Assembly: GCF_005502885.1 (NCBI RefSeq) | Contig: NZ_SCMR01000018.1 | Span: 1-64,000 of the forward strand | Length of the DNA: 64,000 bases | From: Microbacterium sp. 2FI | Lineage (GTDB): Bacteria; Actinomycetota; Actinomycetes; Actinomycetales; Microbacteriaceae | Direction: 5' to 3' | Part shown: piece by piece, positions 39,373-48,515 of the stretch | Position numbering within the stretch: the first letter of the stretch is position 1 | Layout: the number at the start of each line of letters is the position of its first letter | Made by a program: the position numbers and the translations under genes | Notes under the pieces: model-generated | What the model saw: the letters and a program-made list of their open reading frames with translations, nothing else | What the model was told of the DNA's origin: nothing | Databases searched by the model: none

Positions 39373-40518
39373 CTACGGGAGGAGCGCGACGAGGGCGAGC
39401 GCCGCGCCCGCACCGATGCCGATGAGGATTGCGGCGCCCGTGACGGCCAACGCGATGATCTCGCGGCGGGTGCGCTCGCGCACGGACCGGTAGAAGCTCT
39501 TCCGCCGGATGGTGGCGCGAGGACTCTCGAGCGGAGCCGTCTGTGGCGCGGAGACGGGCATCTGCGTCTTCGGGACCGCGCTTGGTCGCTCGATGCCGGC
39601 GGGCTCGACCTGGACGACGGCCGCGGCACTCTGCGCTTGGGCCTCGGCAGGCATCGACGGCTTCTTGGCTGCCGTCGACCGTTTGGGGTCTCCGGCCGAC
39701 GCGGCACCGACGGCGCCGCCTCCCGGCTGCTTCGTCCACTTCACATAGTCGGCGATGACGTCCTTGGCCGGGCCGTCGGCGCGCAGTTCCCCCTTGTGGA
39801 TCCACAGCACGCGCTCACACGTGTCGCGGAGCGAACTCACTGAGTGGCTCACGATCATCACGAGGCCGGCGCTGTCGCGGAGTTCGCGGATGCGCTGCTC
39901 GCTCTTCAGCTTGAACCGGCGATCACCCACCGAGAGCGCCTCATCCACGAGGAGGATCGAGTGCGCCTTCGCCGACGCGATGGCGAAGCGCAACCGTGCG
40001 CCCATTCCCGAGGAATAGGTGCGCATCGGGTGGTGGATGAATTCGTTCAACTCAGCGAAGTCGGCGATCTCATCGATCTGCGCGGATGCCTCGTCCGGGG
40101 TGAAGCCCATCGCGAGCAATCCGAGCTTGATGTTGTTCTCGCCCGAAAGCTCGGGCAGCAGCGCAGCGTTCACACCGAGCAGCACCGGGCGGTCTGCGGC
40201 CCAGATCGTTCCCTCCGATGTCGGGATGAGTCCGCTCATCGCACGGAACAGAGTGGACTTGCCCGAGCCGTTGTGGCCGATGACGCCGATCGTCTCGCCC
40301 TCCGAGGCGGTGAACGTGACGCCGCGCACAGCGGGGATCGTATTCAATCCGCGGCCACCGCGCAGAGCACGCAGGTTGAACACGCTGTCGCGCGCGCTCA
40401 TGCGCTTGCCCGACGCGTACACCCGATAGGTGACGTGGGCATCGTCGACGACGATCATCGGGCGGGGGCCTCCGACAGCTGCCGCGCCCGGCAGCACCAG
40501 ATCACTCACTGAGGCCAT
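39373..40518 (-). CDS. ABC exporter ATPase (Wzt type) with C-terminal membrane helix
   Basis: 381 residues. ATP-binding domain (about residues 20-255): Walker A GHNGSGKST, signature YSSGMGARLRFA, Walker B HSILLVDEAL, switch His in IVSHSVSSL. It sits with the permease before it (17-base overlap), a Wzm/Wzt pair that exports lipid-linked polysaccharide or wall polymer. The C-terminus is unusual: an Ala/Pro/Gln linker, a basic patch and one hydrophobic helix (about residues 355-380) instead of the carbohydrate-binding sandwich of O-antigen Wzt. ATG at 40518 preferred; a GTG at 40509 is possible. Ends 18 bases from the convergent fusion gene. Confidence 0.88.
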   Translation of the reverse strand: MASVSDLVLPGAAAVGGPRPMIVVDDAHVTYRVYASGKRMSARDSVFNLRALRGGRGLNTIPAVRGVTFTASEGETIGVIGHNGSGKSTLFRAMSGLIPTSEGTIWAADRPVLLGVNAALLPELSGENNIKLGLLAMGFTPDEASAQIDEIADFAELNEFIHHPMRTYSSGMGARLRFAIASAKAHSILLVDEALSVGDRRFKLKSEQRIRELRDSAGLVMIVSHSVSSLRDTCERVLWIHKGELRADGPAKDVIADYVKWTKQPGGGAVGAASAGDPKRSTAAKKPSMPAEAQAQSAAAVVQVEPAGIERPSAVPKTQMPVSAPQTAPLESPRATIRRKSFYRSVRERTRREIIALAVTGAAILIGIGAGAALALVALLP

Positions 40519-41413
40519 ACCTCGCCTCGGCCTTCCAGAAGTAGACGACGCCGACGCAGATCGCCACGACGGTCCAGATCGGGGCAAGGATCACCGCGAG
40601 CTCGGGCACCGGATGCCCCTCGAGCATGGCGCCACGGACGAGCGCGATGAAGTCGTACGTCGGGATGCTGTGCGCGATCGTGAGGAGCACCGGATTGTCT
40701 GCGAAGACCACATCGACCTGGAAGAAGATGCTGCTGGCGTAGAACAGGATGCGGTTGATCGTGGGGATGAACTGCTGCACATCGCGCACCCACACCGACA
40801 TGCGCGCGACGATGAGGGCGACGCCCAGGTTGAATACCGCCATCATCACGAGGATCGGGATGACCAGCAACCACGACCACGTGATGGGAACGCCGAACAC
40901 GAGCAGCAGGATCCCGAGCAGAACGGTGATCGGGATCATCCGCATCGCCTGCTCGGCAACGACGGAGACGGGCAGCAGGATGCGTGGGAAGCCGAGGCTC
41001 TGGACGAGGCGGGCGTTGCCCGTGATCGCGCGGGATCCGCCGCCGAAGCATCCCGTGAAGAACTCGAAGACGAAGACGCCGACGATGAGGTACGGAACGA
41101 AGTCGTCGGGCTTCGCCGAACTCGACAACACGACACCGAAGATCGTGCCGTAGATCAACGCCGTGAGCAGCGGCTTGAGGACGATCCACAGCACGCCGAG
41201 CCGGTTCTGAAGCAGCCCTCCGACGAGTCGGTACCCGGCGAGCGTGAACGCGAAGCTTCGGCGGCGCCATGCTTCAGCGAGATACGCGCCGAACGGCGGG
41301 CGGCGTCCGACCTCGTACAGTCCGTCAGCCGGGGCGCGAAGGCGTGCATCCACCAAGGAACCCGCTACCTTTCTGACCGCCACATACTTCGTGGGACCGT
41401 CCCGCGAGCGCAC
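40502..41413 (-). CDS. ABC exporter permease (Wzm/ABC-2 type)
   Basis: 303 residues, six membrane helices of the ABC2 polysaccharide export type, with the typical LGVLWIVLKPLLTALIYGTIF and ITGNARLVQSLGFPRILLPVS motifs, the latter the coupling helix region that meets the ATPase. It forms the channel for the glycan exporter with the downstream ATPase. GTG at 41413 chosen: TATCAT lies ten bases upstream; internal GTG codons are alternatives, so the first 20 or so residues are uncertain. Confidence 0.88.
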   Translation of the reverse strand: MRSRDGPTKYVAVRKVAGSLVDARLRAPADGLYEVGRRPPFGAYLAEAWRRRSFAFTLAGYRLVGGLLQNRLGVLWIVLKPLLTALIYGTIFGVVLSSSAKPDDFVPYLIVGVFVFEFFTGCFGGGSRAITGNARLVQSLGFPRILLPVSVVAEQAMRMIPITVLLGILLLVFGVPITWSWLLVIPILVMMAVFNLGVALIVARMSVWVRDVQQFIPTINRILFYASSIFFQVDVVFADNPVLLTIAHSIPTYDFIALVRGAMLEGHPVPELAVILAPIWTVVAICVGVVYFWKAEARYGLSE

Positions 41414-41423
41414 ATTCGGACCG

Positions 41424-41429
41424 ATGATA
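41424..41429 (-). promoter_or_regulatory. -10 element (TATCAT) before the exporter permease
   Basis: Minus-strand TATCAT, ten bases before the GTG at 41413; possible short-leader or leaderless promoter of the exporter operon. Confidence 0.3.
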
Positions 41430-41487
41430 CCCGGGGCGCCTGCGTTCCGCCTGACTCGGCCGGTGGGGCGTGCCGTGGCTGTCGCTG

Positions 41488-42537
41488 TCAGGCGACAGCA
41501 TCCATCGCGGTCCGAATGTGGGCGGTCAGATCCGCGATGTCCGCACGGGCCGCGATGATCGAAGGACCGAGGGCGGCCACGTGGGCGTCGAAACGGGTCG
41601 CGAAGTCCGGCAGTTCGTCGTATCGACCGACCAAGCCCCCGAGGCCAACGGCCGCGAGCAGGCGCGAGATCTTCTGGGGGTCGCTGCCGGAGCCGATCGG
41701 GTACGCGCCCTCGGTCGCACCCATGATCAGGCCGTGCGCACGATCGCTGACGACGGCGAGTGATCCCCGGTACACCGCTCGCACGTGTGCGTCGAGGTCG
41801 TCGTGGCGCATGCTGGGAGCCATCGAATACTCGCCCCCCAGTGCTTCAGCGAGGCGCACAGCGCGCGGCGCGTCCCGAGCGACCTGCGCCACCGTGACGA
41901 TGCGGGTTGCGGTCGCCACCGCGAACGCACGCACAGCGGCGAGCCACTCATCGCCCGGCCACGCCCGGTCGAAGCGCATGGTCACAGCAAGTACAGAACG
42001 TCCCTCGGCAGGGCTCCACTCCTCGGTCGGTGTCCCCATGGAGTACGCCCAATCAGGGGCGAAGTCACCGAACCGCGCTGCATCACGTGATCCTTGGTCG
42101 CGCCACGACATGATAGATGCGCCTCTGAAAGCGGGATCGAACGCAACTGTCGACGCGGTCTCGACATTCTTCACGCCGATGCCGGCGATGATGAGAGCTC
42201 CCCCCGAGTCGAGCACGCGACTGCATTCGGCCGCGCGGCGCGGCGTCGGGAAGATCCCGGTCTGCGGGTTGATCTCGCCTGCGTTGAAAGCGTGCACAGG
42301 TCGAAGGGATGCGCTCTGCGCTCGCATCCAGGCGATGCGTGAGTCGTAGAACGTGATGTCCGGGGCCGCCGTGAACGCCAGGGAGTAGTCGGTCGTCGCC
42401 GCCCCGAGAAACACATGAACGTGACGCCCTGAGCCTCGCAGCGCCTCGAGGTATCCCACGCGGAGTGCGGAGTCGCCGAGGTTGTCGTCCTGGCCGCTGA
42501 GATGCGCGAAGACGTTCTGGCTAGTTTTCGTGTTCAC
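41488..42537 (-). CDS. polysaccharide pyruvyl transferase family protein 1
   Basis: 349 residues, GT-B-like fold of the PF04230 family. Visible blocks: QDDNLGDSALRVGYLEAL near the start, a glycine-rich GGALIIAGIGVKN centre, and VVSDRAHGLIMGATEG near residue 265, the conserved SxRxH(G) region that binds PEP. Such enzymes add pyruvate ketals to sugars of wall glycans, though some family members act on other substrates. GTG at 42537 chosen: TAGACT lies eight bases upstream, no ribosome site; the long upstream frame is antisense to the divergent gene. Confidence 0.82.
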   Translation of the reverse strand: MNTKTSQNVFAHLSGQDDNLGDSALRVGYLEALRGSGRHVHVFLGAATTDYSLAFTAAPDITFYDSRIAWMRAQSASLRPVHAFNAGEINPQTGIFPTPRRAAECSRVLDSGGALIIAGIGVKNVETASTVAFDPAFRGASIMSWRDQGSRDAARFGDFAPDWAYSMGTPTEEWSPAEGRSVLAVTMRFDRAWPGDEWLAAVRAFAVATATRIVTVAQVARDAPRAVRLAEALGGEYSMAPSMRHDDLDAHVRAVYRGSLAVVSDRAHGLIMGATEGAYPIGSGSDPQKISRLLAAVGLGGLVGRYDELPDFATRFDAHVAALGPSIIAARADIADLTAHIRTAMDAVA

Positions 42538-42545
42538 CGCCCACC

Positions 42546-42555
42546 AGTCTATTCT
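42546..42555. promoter_or_regulatory. two overlapping divergent -10 elements
   Basis: Plus-strand AGTCTATTCT. The minus strand reads TAGACT (42551-42546), eight bases before the GTG at 42537; the plus strand reads TATTCT (42550-42555), six bases before the GTG at 42562. The two hexamers share the TA at 42550-42551. The whole intergenic region is 24 bases. Confidence 0.55.
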
Positions 42556-42561
42556 TGGCGC

Positions 42562-43638
42562 GTGCACTCGCCGTCCGATCCTGTCTCTGAGGGCCCGACC
42601 AGCGACGCCGCCGTCACACTCAGATCGACGCCGGGCGCACACGGGTCTTTGCGAGTGCTGGTCTCGAGCAGGCAGCCGGCGCACCAGGTCGGTTATGTCG
42701 ACCAGCTCGTCGGTGACGACTCTGCGGGTAAGGCGCCCGGCGGCGTGCAGTTCGAGTTCCGGGAGGCACTGCAGTCCCTCAACGGCGTGGATGTCGTTCA
42801 CCTGACCGCGACGAGCGCGGTGGTCGGTGACCGTCGAGTCGCCGATGCGCAGCGCACGCGCAGGGCGCGTCGCTTCGCGAGAGCGGTCAGGCGCCGGCGG
42901 ATCGCGTTGGTCAGGACTGTATACGGCGACGAGCCCTGGCTCACGAGGCCGGCCTCGCCGGCCGAGGCCGTTCTCGACCGGGCGACGGCGGCATACATCG
43001 TGATGAGCCCCACAACCGCCGCTCCGCACGGCCGCGAGGCGACGGTCATCCCGCACAGCCACCTCCGCGATCGCTTTCTGGGCTACCCGCTCTCCCCGGC
43101 AGTGCCAGGGAGGATTCTGTTCATTTCGGCCGGCGTCTTCCCCGCCGCCTACGAGGCTCCCCTGAAAGTCGTCGCGATCGCCGATCTGCCGGAGTGCACG
43201 CTGCGCCTGGTCGGCCAGATTTCGTCTGCGCTCCTCAAGTCCTTCAACCGCACGATCTCACGCCATCCGGCCACGATCTCGTTGCGAGACGAGCCGCTCT
43301 CCGACGCGGCGCGCATCGAAGAGATCACCGGTGCGGAAATCGTGGCGATCGCCTCGCCCGACAGCTATGAGTCGCACCGAACCCTGATGCTCGCGCTCTC
43401 GCTGAATCGGCCGGTACTCGTGGAGTCCACTCCAGCGACGAGGGTGCTGGCGGACGAAGTCGGCCACGACTGGGTGCGCCTCCACGAAGGGCGGTTGACT
43501 GCCGCCACCCTCGAGAACGCGATTCACGCTCTCAGGGCTGCGCCTCCCGCCGGTTGCCCGAATCTCGACGCCCGCGACCCCAATGTGATCGCCGCGAATT
43601 ACGCAACCCTCTTCCGCGCCGTGAAGCGATCACGTTAG
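42562..43638 (+). CDS. glycosyltransferase-like protein (GT-B fold, uncertain family)
   Basis: 358 residues. A GT1/GT4-like layout: N-terminal half with a Rossmann start (LRVLVSSRQPAHQVGYVDQL), IVMSPTTAAPHGREATVIPHSHLRDRFLGY in the linker, then RILFISAGVFPAAYEAPLKVVAIADLPECTLRLVG and a GAEIVAIASPDSYESHRTLMLALSLNRPVLV block. Similar proteins are annotated as mannosyl- or glycosyltransferases in actinobacterial wall loci; donor and acceptor are unknown. GTG at 42562 is supported by the close TATTCT element. Ends 33 bases before the second fusion gene. Confidence 0.62.
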   Translation: MHSPSDPVSEGPTSDAAVTLRSTPGAHGSLRVLVSSRQPAHQVGYVDQLVGDDSAGKAPGGVQFEFREALQSLNGVDVVHLTATSAVVGDRRVADAQRTRRARRFARAVRRRRIALVRTVYGDEPWLTRPASPAEAVLDRATAAYIVMSPTTAAPHGREATVIPHSHLRDRFLGYPLSPAVPGRILFISAGVFPAAYEAPLKVVAIADLPECTLRLVGQISSALLKSFNRTISRHPATISLRDEPLSDAARIEEITGAEIVAIASPDSYESHRTLMLALSLNRPVLVESTPATRVLADEVGHDWVRLHEGRLTAATLENAIHALRAAPPAGCPNLDARDPNVIAANYATLFRAVKRSR

Positions 43639-43671
43639 CGGCTGCGTGCGGCACCCACAAAACGGAAACAG

Positions 43672-45990
43672 ATGTCCCAGCCCCTTGTCTCGATCATCAT
43701 CCCCATCTCGAAAGAGGAAGGGCGGATCGGCGACACGTTGCGGTCATGCACGTCTCAGTCGCTTTCCCAGATCGAGATCATCTGCGTGGACAGCTCAGCC
43801 GCTGGCGACAACAAGGGTCTTGACGGGATCGCCGACAGCGATCCCCGAATCCGGTTGATCCGTCAAGCGAGTGATACGTCGGCGCCTGCTGCGCTGCGCA
43901 TCGGCGTCCTGGCTGCGGAGGCCAGCCACATTCTGCTCCTCCACCCTGACGAAGTGCTGCACCCCGACGCGGCTGCCGCTGCACAGCGGAAGGCGACGGA
44001 TGCCGACGCGGATCTCGTCGAGGTCGGCGCGACGATCGGCGCATCCTTCGACGCACGGGATGCCGCCTCAGGCGCGCGCGTGCGACGCTTGCGTCCTCGC
44101 CTTCAGGATGAGGACATCCTTCGCCAGCTGTTCCCCGAAGACTCGCCCCTCGATGCCGATTCGCGGCGGTACCTGTTCCGAGCGGCGCTCCTCCGCACGG
44201 TTTATGGCTCGCTTACCGATGCATCGGCATCCGACGTCGCCGACTTGATGGCTCTCGTGTTCCTCGCATGCGCGGCAGCGAAGACCTATGTTTCGCTTCC
44301 GCAGCCTCTGTATCGGCGAGCTCGCATCTCCGCATTCTCGCCGGCAACGGACGCGGTTGCGTCGATCACCGCCATAGAACCCGTGGTGTCGGAGTGGTCG
44401 CGCAGGTCGCCGAATCCCGAACCTCTCGTCGATGGATACGAGTCCGTACGTCTGGCGACGATCGCGCGCGCATTGGAGACTCTCTCCCGTCTCCCCGGTG
44501 GATTGGCCGGCGCCGAAGCCACGCAGCTGCGAAGGCAAGTGGGCGAGGTCGACGTCATCGCCGCGGCTGCCACGTTCGGCCCGTCAATGCTGAAGGCCAT
44601 GGCGCAGCATGGTGACCGAATCGAACTCGGCAAGACCCCGGCTCGCAGCGTGCTCCTGACGACGAGTGTCCTGCGGACGGGCGGCGTCTCGGGAGTCCTC
44701 CGGTCGCAGGCGCAGCTGCTGCTCGACGCGGGATACCGGGTCACAATCGCCACTCACCGCCCGGGCAGCGACGAGTCGGCTGTGCCCGATGGTGCAACGC
44801 TGGTTCAGATCTCCGGTTCGACGCGGCATCGCCTGGCGCAGTGGGCGGAGCTGTGCCGGAAGAACGAGGTGGATGTCGTAATCGACCACCGCATCCTCTA
44901 CTCACGAGACTGGCCCGCGCTTGCGCTCGCCGCACGCACGAGCCAGGCGGCCACGATCGGCTGGATCCACAACTTCGCGGGGCGCCCGACGTACAACGGC
45001 AATGATCTTCACTCGCTCATGCAGGGCCATCTCAACGCGCTCGCGCAGCTGATCGTGCTCTCACCTCTTGATGTCGCGTTCTGGAAGCTGCGCGGCGTCA
45101 ACCACACTGCGTACCTGCCCAACCCTCCGTCACCGCTCCTGCTCGGATCAGTGGGAAGGATCGCACCCAAGTCAGCCCCGAAGGACCGCCGGCTCGAACT
45201 CATCTGGTGGGGGCGACTCGAGGAGCACACCAAGAAGGTGACCGAGCTCGTGGAGGTCGCAGCGGCGTTGAGACGCCTGCGGGTCGACTTCCGTCTGCGC
45301 ATCGTCGGACCGGATTGGACCGATATGTCAGCGGCTCAGCTGTCGACGCTCGTCTCCGAGCGCGGCCTCGATGGTTTCGTGGATGTCACCGGCCCCCGTC
45401 ACGGCGACGATCTGCTCGACGCGATCGACTCCTCCGACATCTTCGTCAACACGAGCATCATCGAGGGATATCCCCTTACGATGCCCGAAGCTCAGTCACG
45501 CGGCCTGCCGATCCTGATGTACGACCTCTCGTGGCTGTCGCTCGTGAAAGACAACCCCGGGATCATCGCCGTTCCACAGGGCGATGCCGCGGCTCTCGCC
45601 GCCGCGATCGCCGACCTGGCGGGCGACTCCGTGAAATACGAGACGGTGTCACGAGCATCTGTCGAGGCTGCAGAACGCGCGACCTCCTACGACTTCGCGA
45701 AGCTCTACGAACAGCTGGTTTCAGGCTCGCTGCCACCAGACCACTCCCCCGACCCGACGCTGGAGGACGGGAGGAAGATCCTCGATCTGCTGATCTTCTT
45801 CGCGGAGAAGCGCAGGCTTTCTCCTACGACGCCGGCGCGCCGGCGGCGAAAGTCCTCCGACGCCCGCGATCTCACCTTCGGTGCGCAGATCGAGAGAAGG
45901 CTCACCCGCTCCGGGCATCAAGTTCTCGGCGTCGTCCCGTGGCTTCGCCCTGCAGCGCGCCGAATCAAGCGTGCGCTGCTGCGCTTCTGA
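43672..45990 (+). CDS. GT2-GT4 fusion glycosyltransferase (paralogue 2), GT2 half degenerate
   Basis: 772 residues, aligned end to end with the other two fusions. The N-terminal GT2-like half keeps the fold landmarks (PLVSIIIPISKEEGRIGDTL, ICVD, RIRLIRQ, SRRYLFRAALLRTVYG) but has lost the catalytic motifs: DDASTDGT is replaced by VDSSAAGDNKG and FLDGDDE by LLHPDEV. The GT4 half is intact: [38 protein letters not shown], IWWGRLEEHTKKV and EGYPLTMPEAQSRGLP. A weak GGAA lies before the ATG. Probably only the second domain transfers sugar, the first acting as a scaffold. Confidence 0.85.
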   Translation: MSQPLVSIIIPISKEEGRIGDTLRSCTSQSLSQIEIICVDSSAAGDNKGLDGIADSDPRIRLIRQASDTSAPAALRIGVLAAEASHILLLHPDEVLHPDAAAAAQRKATDADADLVEVGATIGASFDARDAASGARVRRLRPRLQDEDILRQLFPEDSPLDADSRRYLFRAALLRTVYGSLTDASASDVADLMALVFLACAAAKTYVSLPQPLYRRARISAFSPATDAVASITAIEPVVSEWSRRSPNPEPLVDGYESVRLATIARALETLSRLPGGLAGAEATQLRRQVGEVDVIAAAATFGPSMLKAMAQHGDRIELGKTPARSVLLTTSVLRTGGVSGVLRSQAQLLLDAGYRVTIATHRPGSDESAVPDGATLVQISGSTRHRLAQWAELCRKNEVDVVIDHRILYSRDWPALALAARTSQAATIGWIHNFAGRPTYNGNDLHSLMQGHLNALAQLIVLSPLDVAFWKLRGVNHTAYLPNPPSPLLLGSVGRIAPKSAPKDRRLELIWWGRLEEHTKKVTELVEVAAALRRLRVDFRLRIVGPDWTDMSAAQLSTLVSERGLDGFVDVTGPRHGDDLLDAIDSSDIFVNTSIIEGYPLTMPEAQSRGLPILMYDLSWLSLVKDNPGIIAVPQGDAAALAAAIADLAGDSVKYETVSRASVEAAERATSYDFAKLYEQLVSGSLPPDHSPDPTLEDGRKILDLLIFFAEKRRLSPTTPARRRRKSSDARDLTFGAQIERRLTRSGHQVLGVVPWLRPAARRIKRALLRF

Positions 45991-46067
45991 CGTGGCGCGC
46001 GAACCAGTCATCGGATCAAGCACGCAGTGACGAACCGCAATCACATCGGCAGCTACGGAAGCCACAC

Positions 46068-48440
46068 ATGACCACTTCTCCTCTCGTCACGATCGTTGTC
46101 CCCGTGTTCAACGATGAACAGGTGATCGCGTCGGCCCTCGACAGTTGCCTCCGCCAGACCCTGACGGAGATCGAGGTGGTCGTCATCGACGACGGCTCGT
46201 CCGACGGCACCGCCGAAGTCGTAGAGGCTTACGTCGCGCGCGACGCACGTGTCCGCCTGATCCGCCAAGGCCGCAACGCCTCGGCCTACCAGGCCCGTCG
46301 TGCCGGCATCCTGGACGCTCGCGCCGACCATCTGCTCTTTCTCGACGGCGACGATGAGCTGAGCGAATCCGCCGCCGAGCTGGCGCTCGCGAAAGCTCGA
46401 GCGTCGGGAGCCGATCTCGTGCAATTCGGCATCGACGTCGTGCAACGTGACGGCGCGACCGGCGGCGCCTTCGAGACTCGATTGCAACCGCGCTATGAGT
46501 CGCTGACGAGCACCGAGGTGCTCCGTGGACTCTTTCCCCTCGATCAGCCCGCGCAAGGGCAGCTCTGGCGATACCTGTTCCGTACGCAACTTCTGCGCGA
46601 CGCCTACGCCCTGATGCCCGCTGATCTTGTCCTGCCGCGCGTGAACGACCTGCCGATCACCTTCCTGGCTGCGGCGCTCGCAACAAGCTTCGTGTCGATT
46701 CCTGAGCGGCTGTATCGGTATCACTTCGGACGCGGTGGCAGCGGGCAGAAGGTCAACGACATCGACCAGGCCGTGTTCTATGCCGGCGCAATCAATTCGA
46801 TCAACACCATCGCGCCGGCAGTGCACGAGATCGCTAGCCGAAGCGCGGACGGCGAATCCGTGCGAGCTGCTTATGAATCCGTTCGCCACGCGATCATCGC
46901 CTACACGACGCACTACCTCGCGGAGCACACCCGAGAAGACCTGCTCGATGAGACGTTCGCGCACCTCTACGCTCTCGCTCCCGCCGGCGAGATCGTGCTC
47001 GCGACGGCCAAGTTCTGGCCTCGTGCGATCGACGCGCTCGCCGCCCACGCCGGTTGCATAGAGCTGGCACGGCGCCCCGTGCGAAGTGTCCTCCTCACCA
47101 CCAACGTGCTCCGAACGGGCGGCGTGTCCGGCGTGCTGCTGTCGCAGGCGCGTCTGCTCCTGGCGGCGGGCTTCCGAGTGACGATTGCCGCGCGAGAGGC
47201 TGGCAGCGACAAGACCGCTGTGCCGGCGGGGGCCGACTTCGTCGAGATCGACGATACGGATGTCGCCGCCGGACTCGCCCAGTGGGCCGATCTCTGCCGT
47301 GAGCACGCGATCGATGTCGTCATCGACCACCATTGGCTCTACTCGAGGACTTGGCCGGCATTCGCCCTCGCTGCGCGCGCCGCGGGCGCCGCCACGATCG
47401 GCTGGGCACACAACTTCGCGGGCCGCGCGATCCTGGTCGGGCGGAGCGATCTCGCGTTCCACACGCGCTACTTGGAGGCGCTCGCTCAGTTGGTCGTCCT
47501 GTCTCCGCTGGACGTCGCCTTCTGGAAGCTGCGCGGCATGTCGCGCGTCGTCTACCTCCCGAACCCGCCGTCGCCGCTGCTTCTGGACTCGGGGGCCCTG
47601 ACAACCTCCAGGACCGCACCCGAGGGTCGCCGAATCGAGCTCGTGTGGTGGGGTCGTCTCGAGCAGCGGACCAAGCGGGTCGACGAACTCGTTGGAGTCG
47701 CCGCCGAGCTTCAGCGGCTTGGCGTCGACTTCCGGATGCGTATCATCGGCCCCGACTGGCACGACATGACGGCAGAGCGACTCAATCAGCTGGCCCGCGA
47801 ACGGTTCGTCGCCGAACGGTTCGAAGCGGTCGGCCCGCTCCACGGGAAAGACCTCGTCGCCGCCATCGACGCGTCTGACCTGTTCGTGAACACAAGCGCG
47901 GTCGAGGGCTACCCGCTCACGATCCCCGAAGCACAGTCCCGCGGACTGCCCGTGGCAATGTACGAGATGCCCTGGCTCGCCGTCGCAGAAGGCAACGATG
48001 GGATCGTGACAGCACCGCAAGGTGACGCGGTCGGTCTTGCAGAACGCATCGCGGAGCTCTTTGTCGACCCGACCGAGTATGTTCGGTTGTCCCGAGGATC
48101 CATCGAAGCCGCCGAGCGCGAGCTCTCGCACGACTTCGCGACTCTCTACACGCAGCTGCTCGACGACCGCCTTCCCGGCATGCACTCCCCTGAGCCGACA
48201 ATCGAGGACGTTCAGCGGCTGAACGACCTGATCATCCTGTTCAGCGAGCAGAATGCCGAGTCACCGGCAGATGAGTCGGCAGCTACTCGCGCCGGCACCC
48301 GTGAGGTCGGGGAGGAGACAGACTCCCGGACCTCGGCGATCGTCGACCGAGCGGCACCTGCGGCCCGTGCTGTGCTCGACTTGCTACCGTGGCTCCGTCC
48401 GGCGGCGCATAGGGTGAAGCACACACTGCTCCGTCGATGA
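46068..48440 (+). CDS. GT2-GT4 fusion glycosyltransferase (paralogue 3)
   Basis: 790 residues. Both halves appear active: GT2 domain with IDDGSSDGTAEV and [14 protein letters not shown]4 domain with [38 protein letters not shown] and EGYPLTIPEAQSRGLP. Compared with paralogue 1 it has an extra acidic C-terminal tail (EQNAESPADESAATRAGTRE) before the conserved DLLPWLRPAAHRVK end. GGAAG lies six bases before the ATG at 46068. The upstream frame (45207 onwards) overlaps paralogue 2 and is rejected. Confidence 0.88.
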   Translation: MTTSPLVTIVVPVFNDEQVIASALDSCLRQTLTEIEVVVIDDGSSDGTAEVVEAYVARDARVRLIRQGRNASAYQARRAGILDARADHLLFLDGDDELSESAAELALAKARASGADLVQFGIDVVQRDGATGGAFETRLQPRYESLTSTEVLRGLFPLDQPAQGQLWRYLFRTQLLRDAYALMPADLVLPRVNDLPITFLAAALATSFVSIPERLYRYHFGRGGSGQKVNDIDQAVFYAGAINSINTIAPAVHEIASRSADGESVRAAYESVRHAIIAYTTHYLAEHTREDLLDETFAHLYALAPAGEIVLATAKFWPRAIDALAAHAGCIELARRPVRSVLLTTNVLRTGGVSGVLLSQARLLLAAGFRVTIAAREAGSDKTAVPAGADFVEIDDTDVAAGLAQWADLCREHAIDVVIDHHWLYSRTWPAFALAARAAGAATIGWAHNFAGRAILVGRSDLAFHTRYLEALAQLVVLSPLDVAFWKLRGMSRVVYLPNPPSPLLLDSGALTTSRTAPEGRRIELVWWGRLEQRTKRVDELVGVAAELQRLGVDFRMRIIGPDWHDMTAERLNQLARERFVAERFEAVGPLHGKDLVAAIDASDLFVNTSAVEGYPLTIPEAQSRGLPVAMYEMPWLAVAEGNDGIVTAPQGDAVGLAERIAELFVDPTEYVRLSRGSIEAAERELSHDFATLYTQLLDDRLPGMHSPEPTIEDVQRLNDLIILFSEQNAESPADESAATRAGTREVGEETDSRTSAIVDRAAPAARAVLDLLPWLRPAAHRVKHTLLRR

Positions 48441-48515
48441 CCTGGAAGTGCGGATCTGGCGTCCGAAGAGCTTGAAGCCCAACAATTACCAACCTCAGAG
48501 CCGAAAGGCGATGCA

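Noticed and set aside
45207..46067. Extension of fusion paralogue 3 upstream by 287 codons
   Set aside because: It runs through the end of paralogue 2 in another frame; the ATG at 46068 matches the start of the other fusions.
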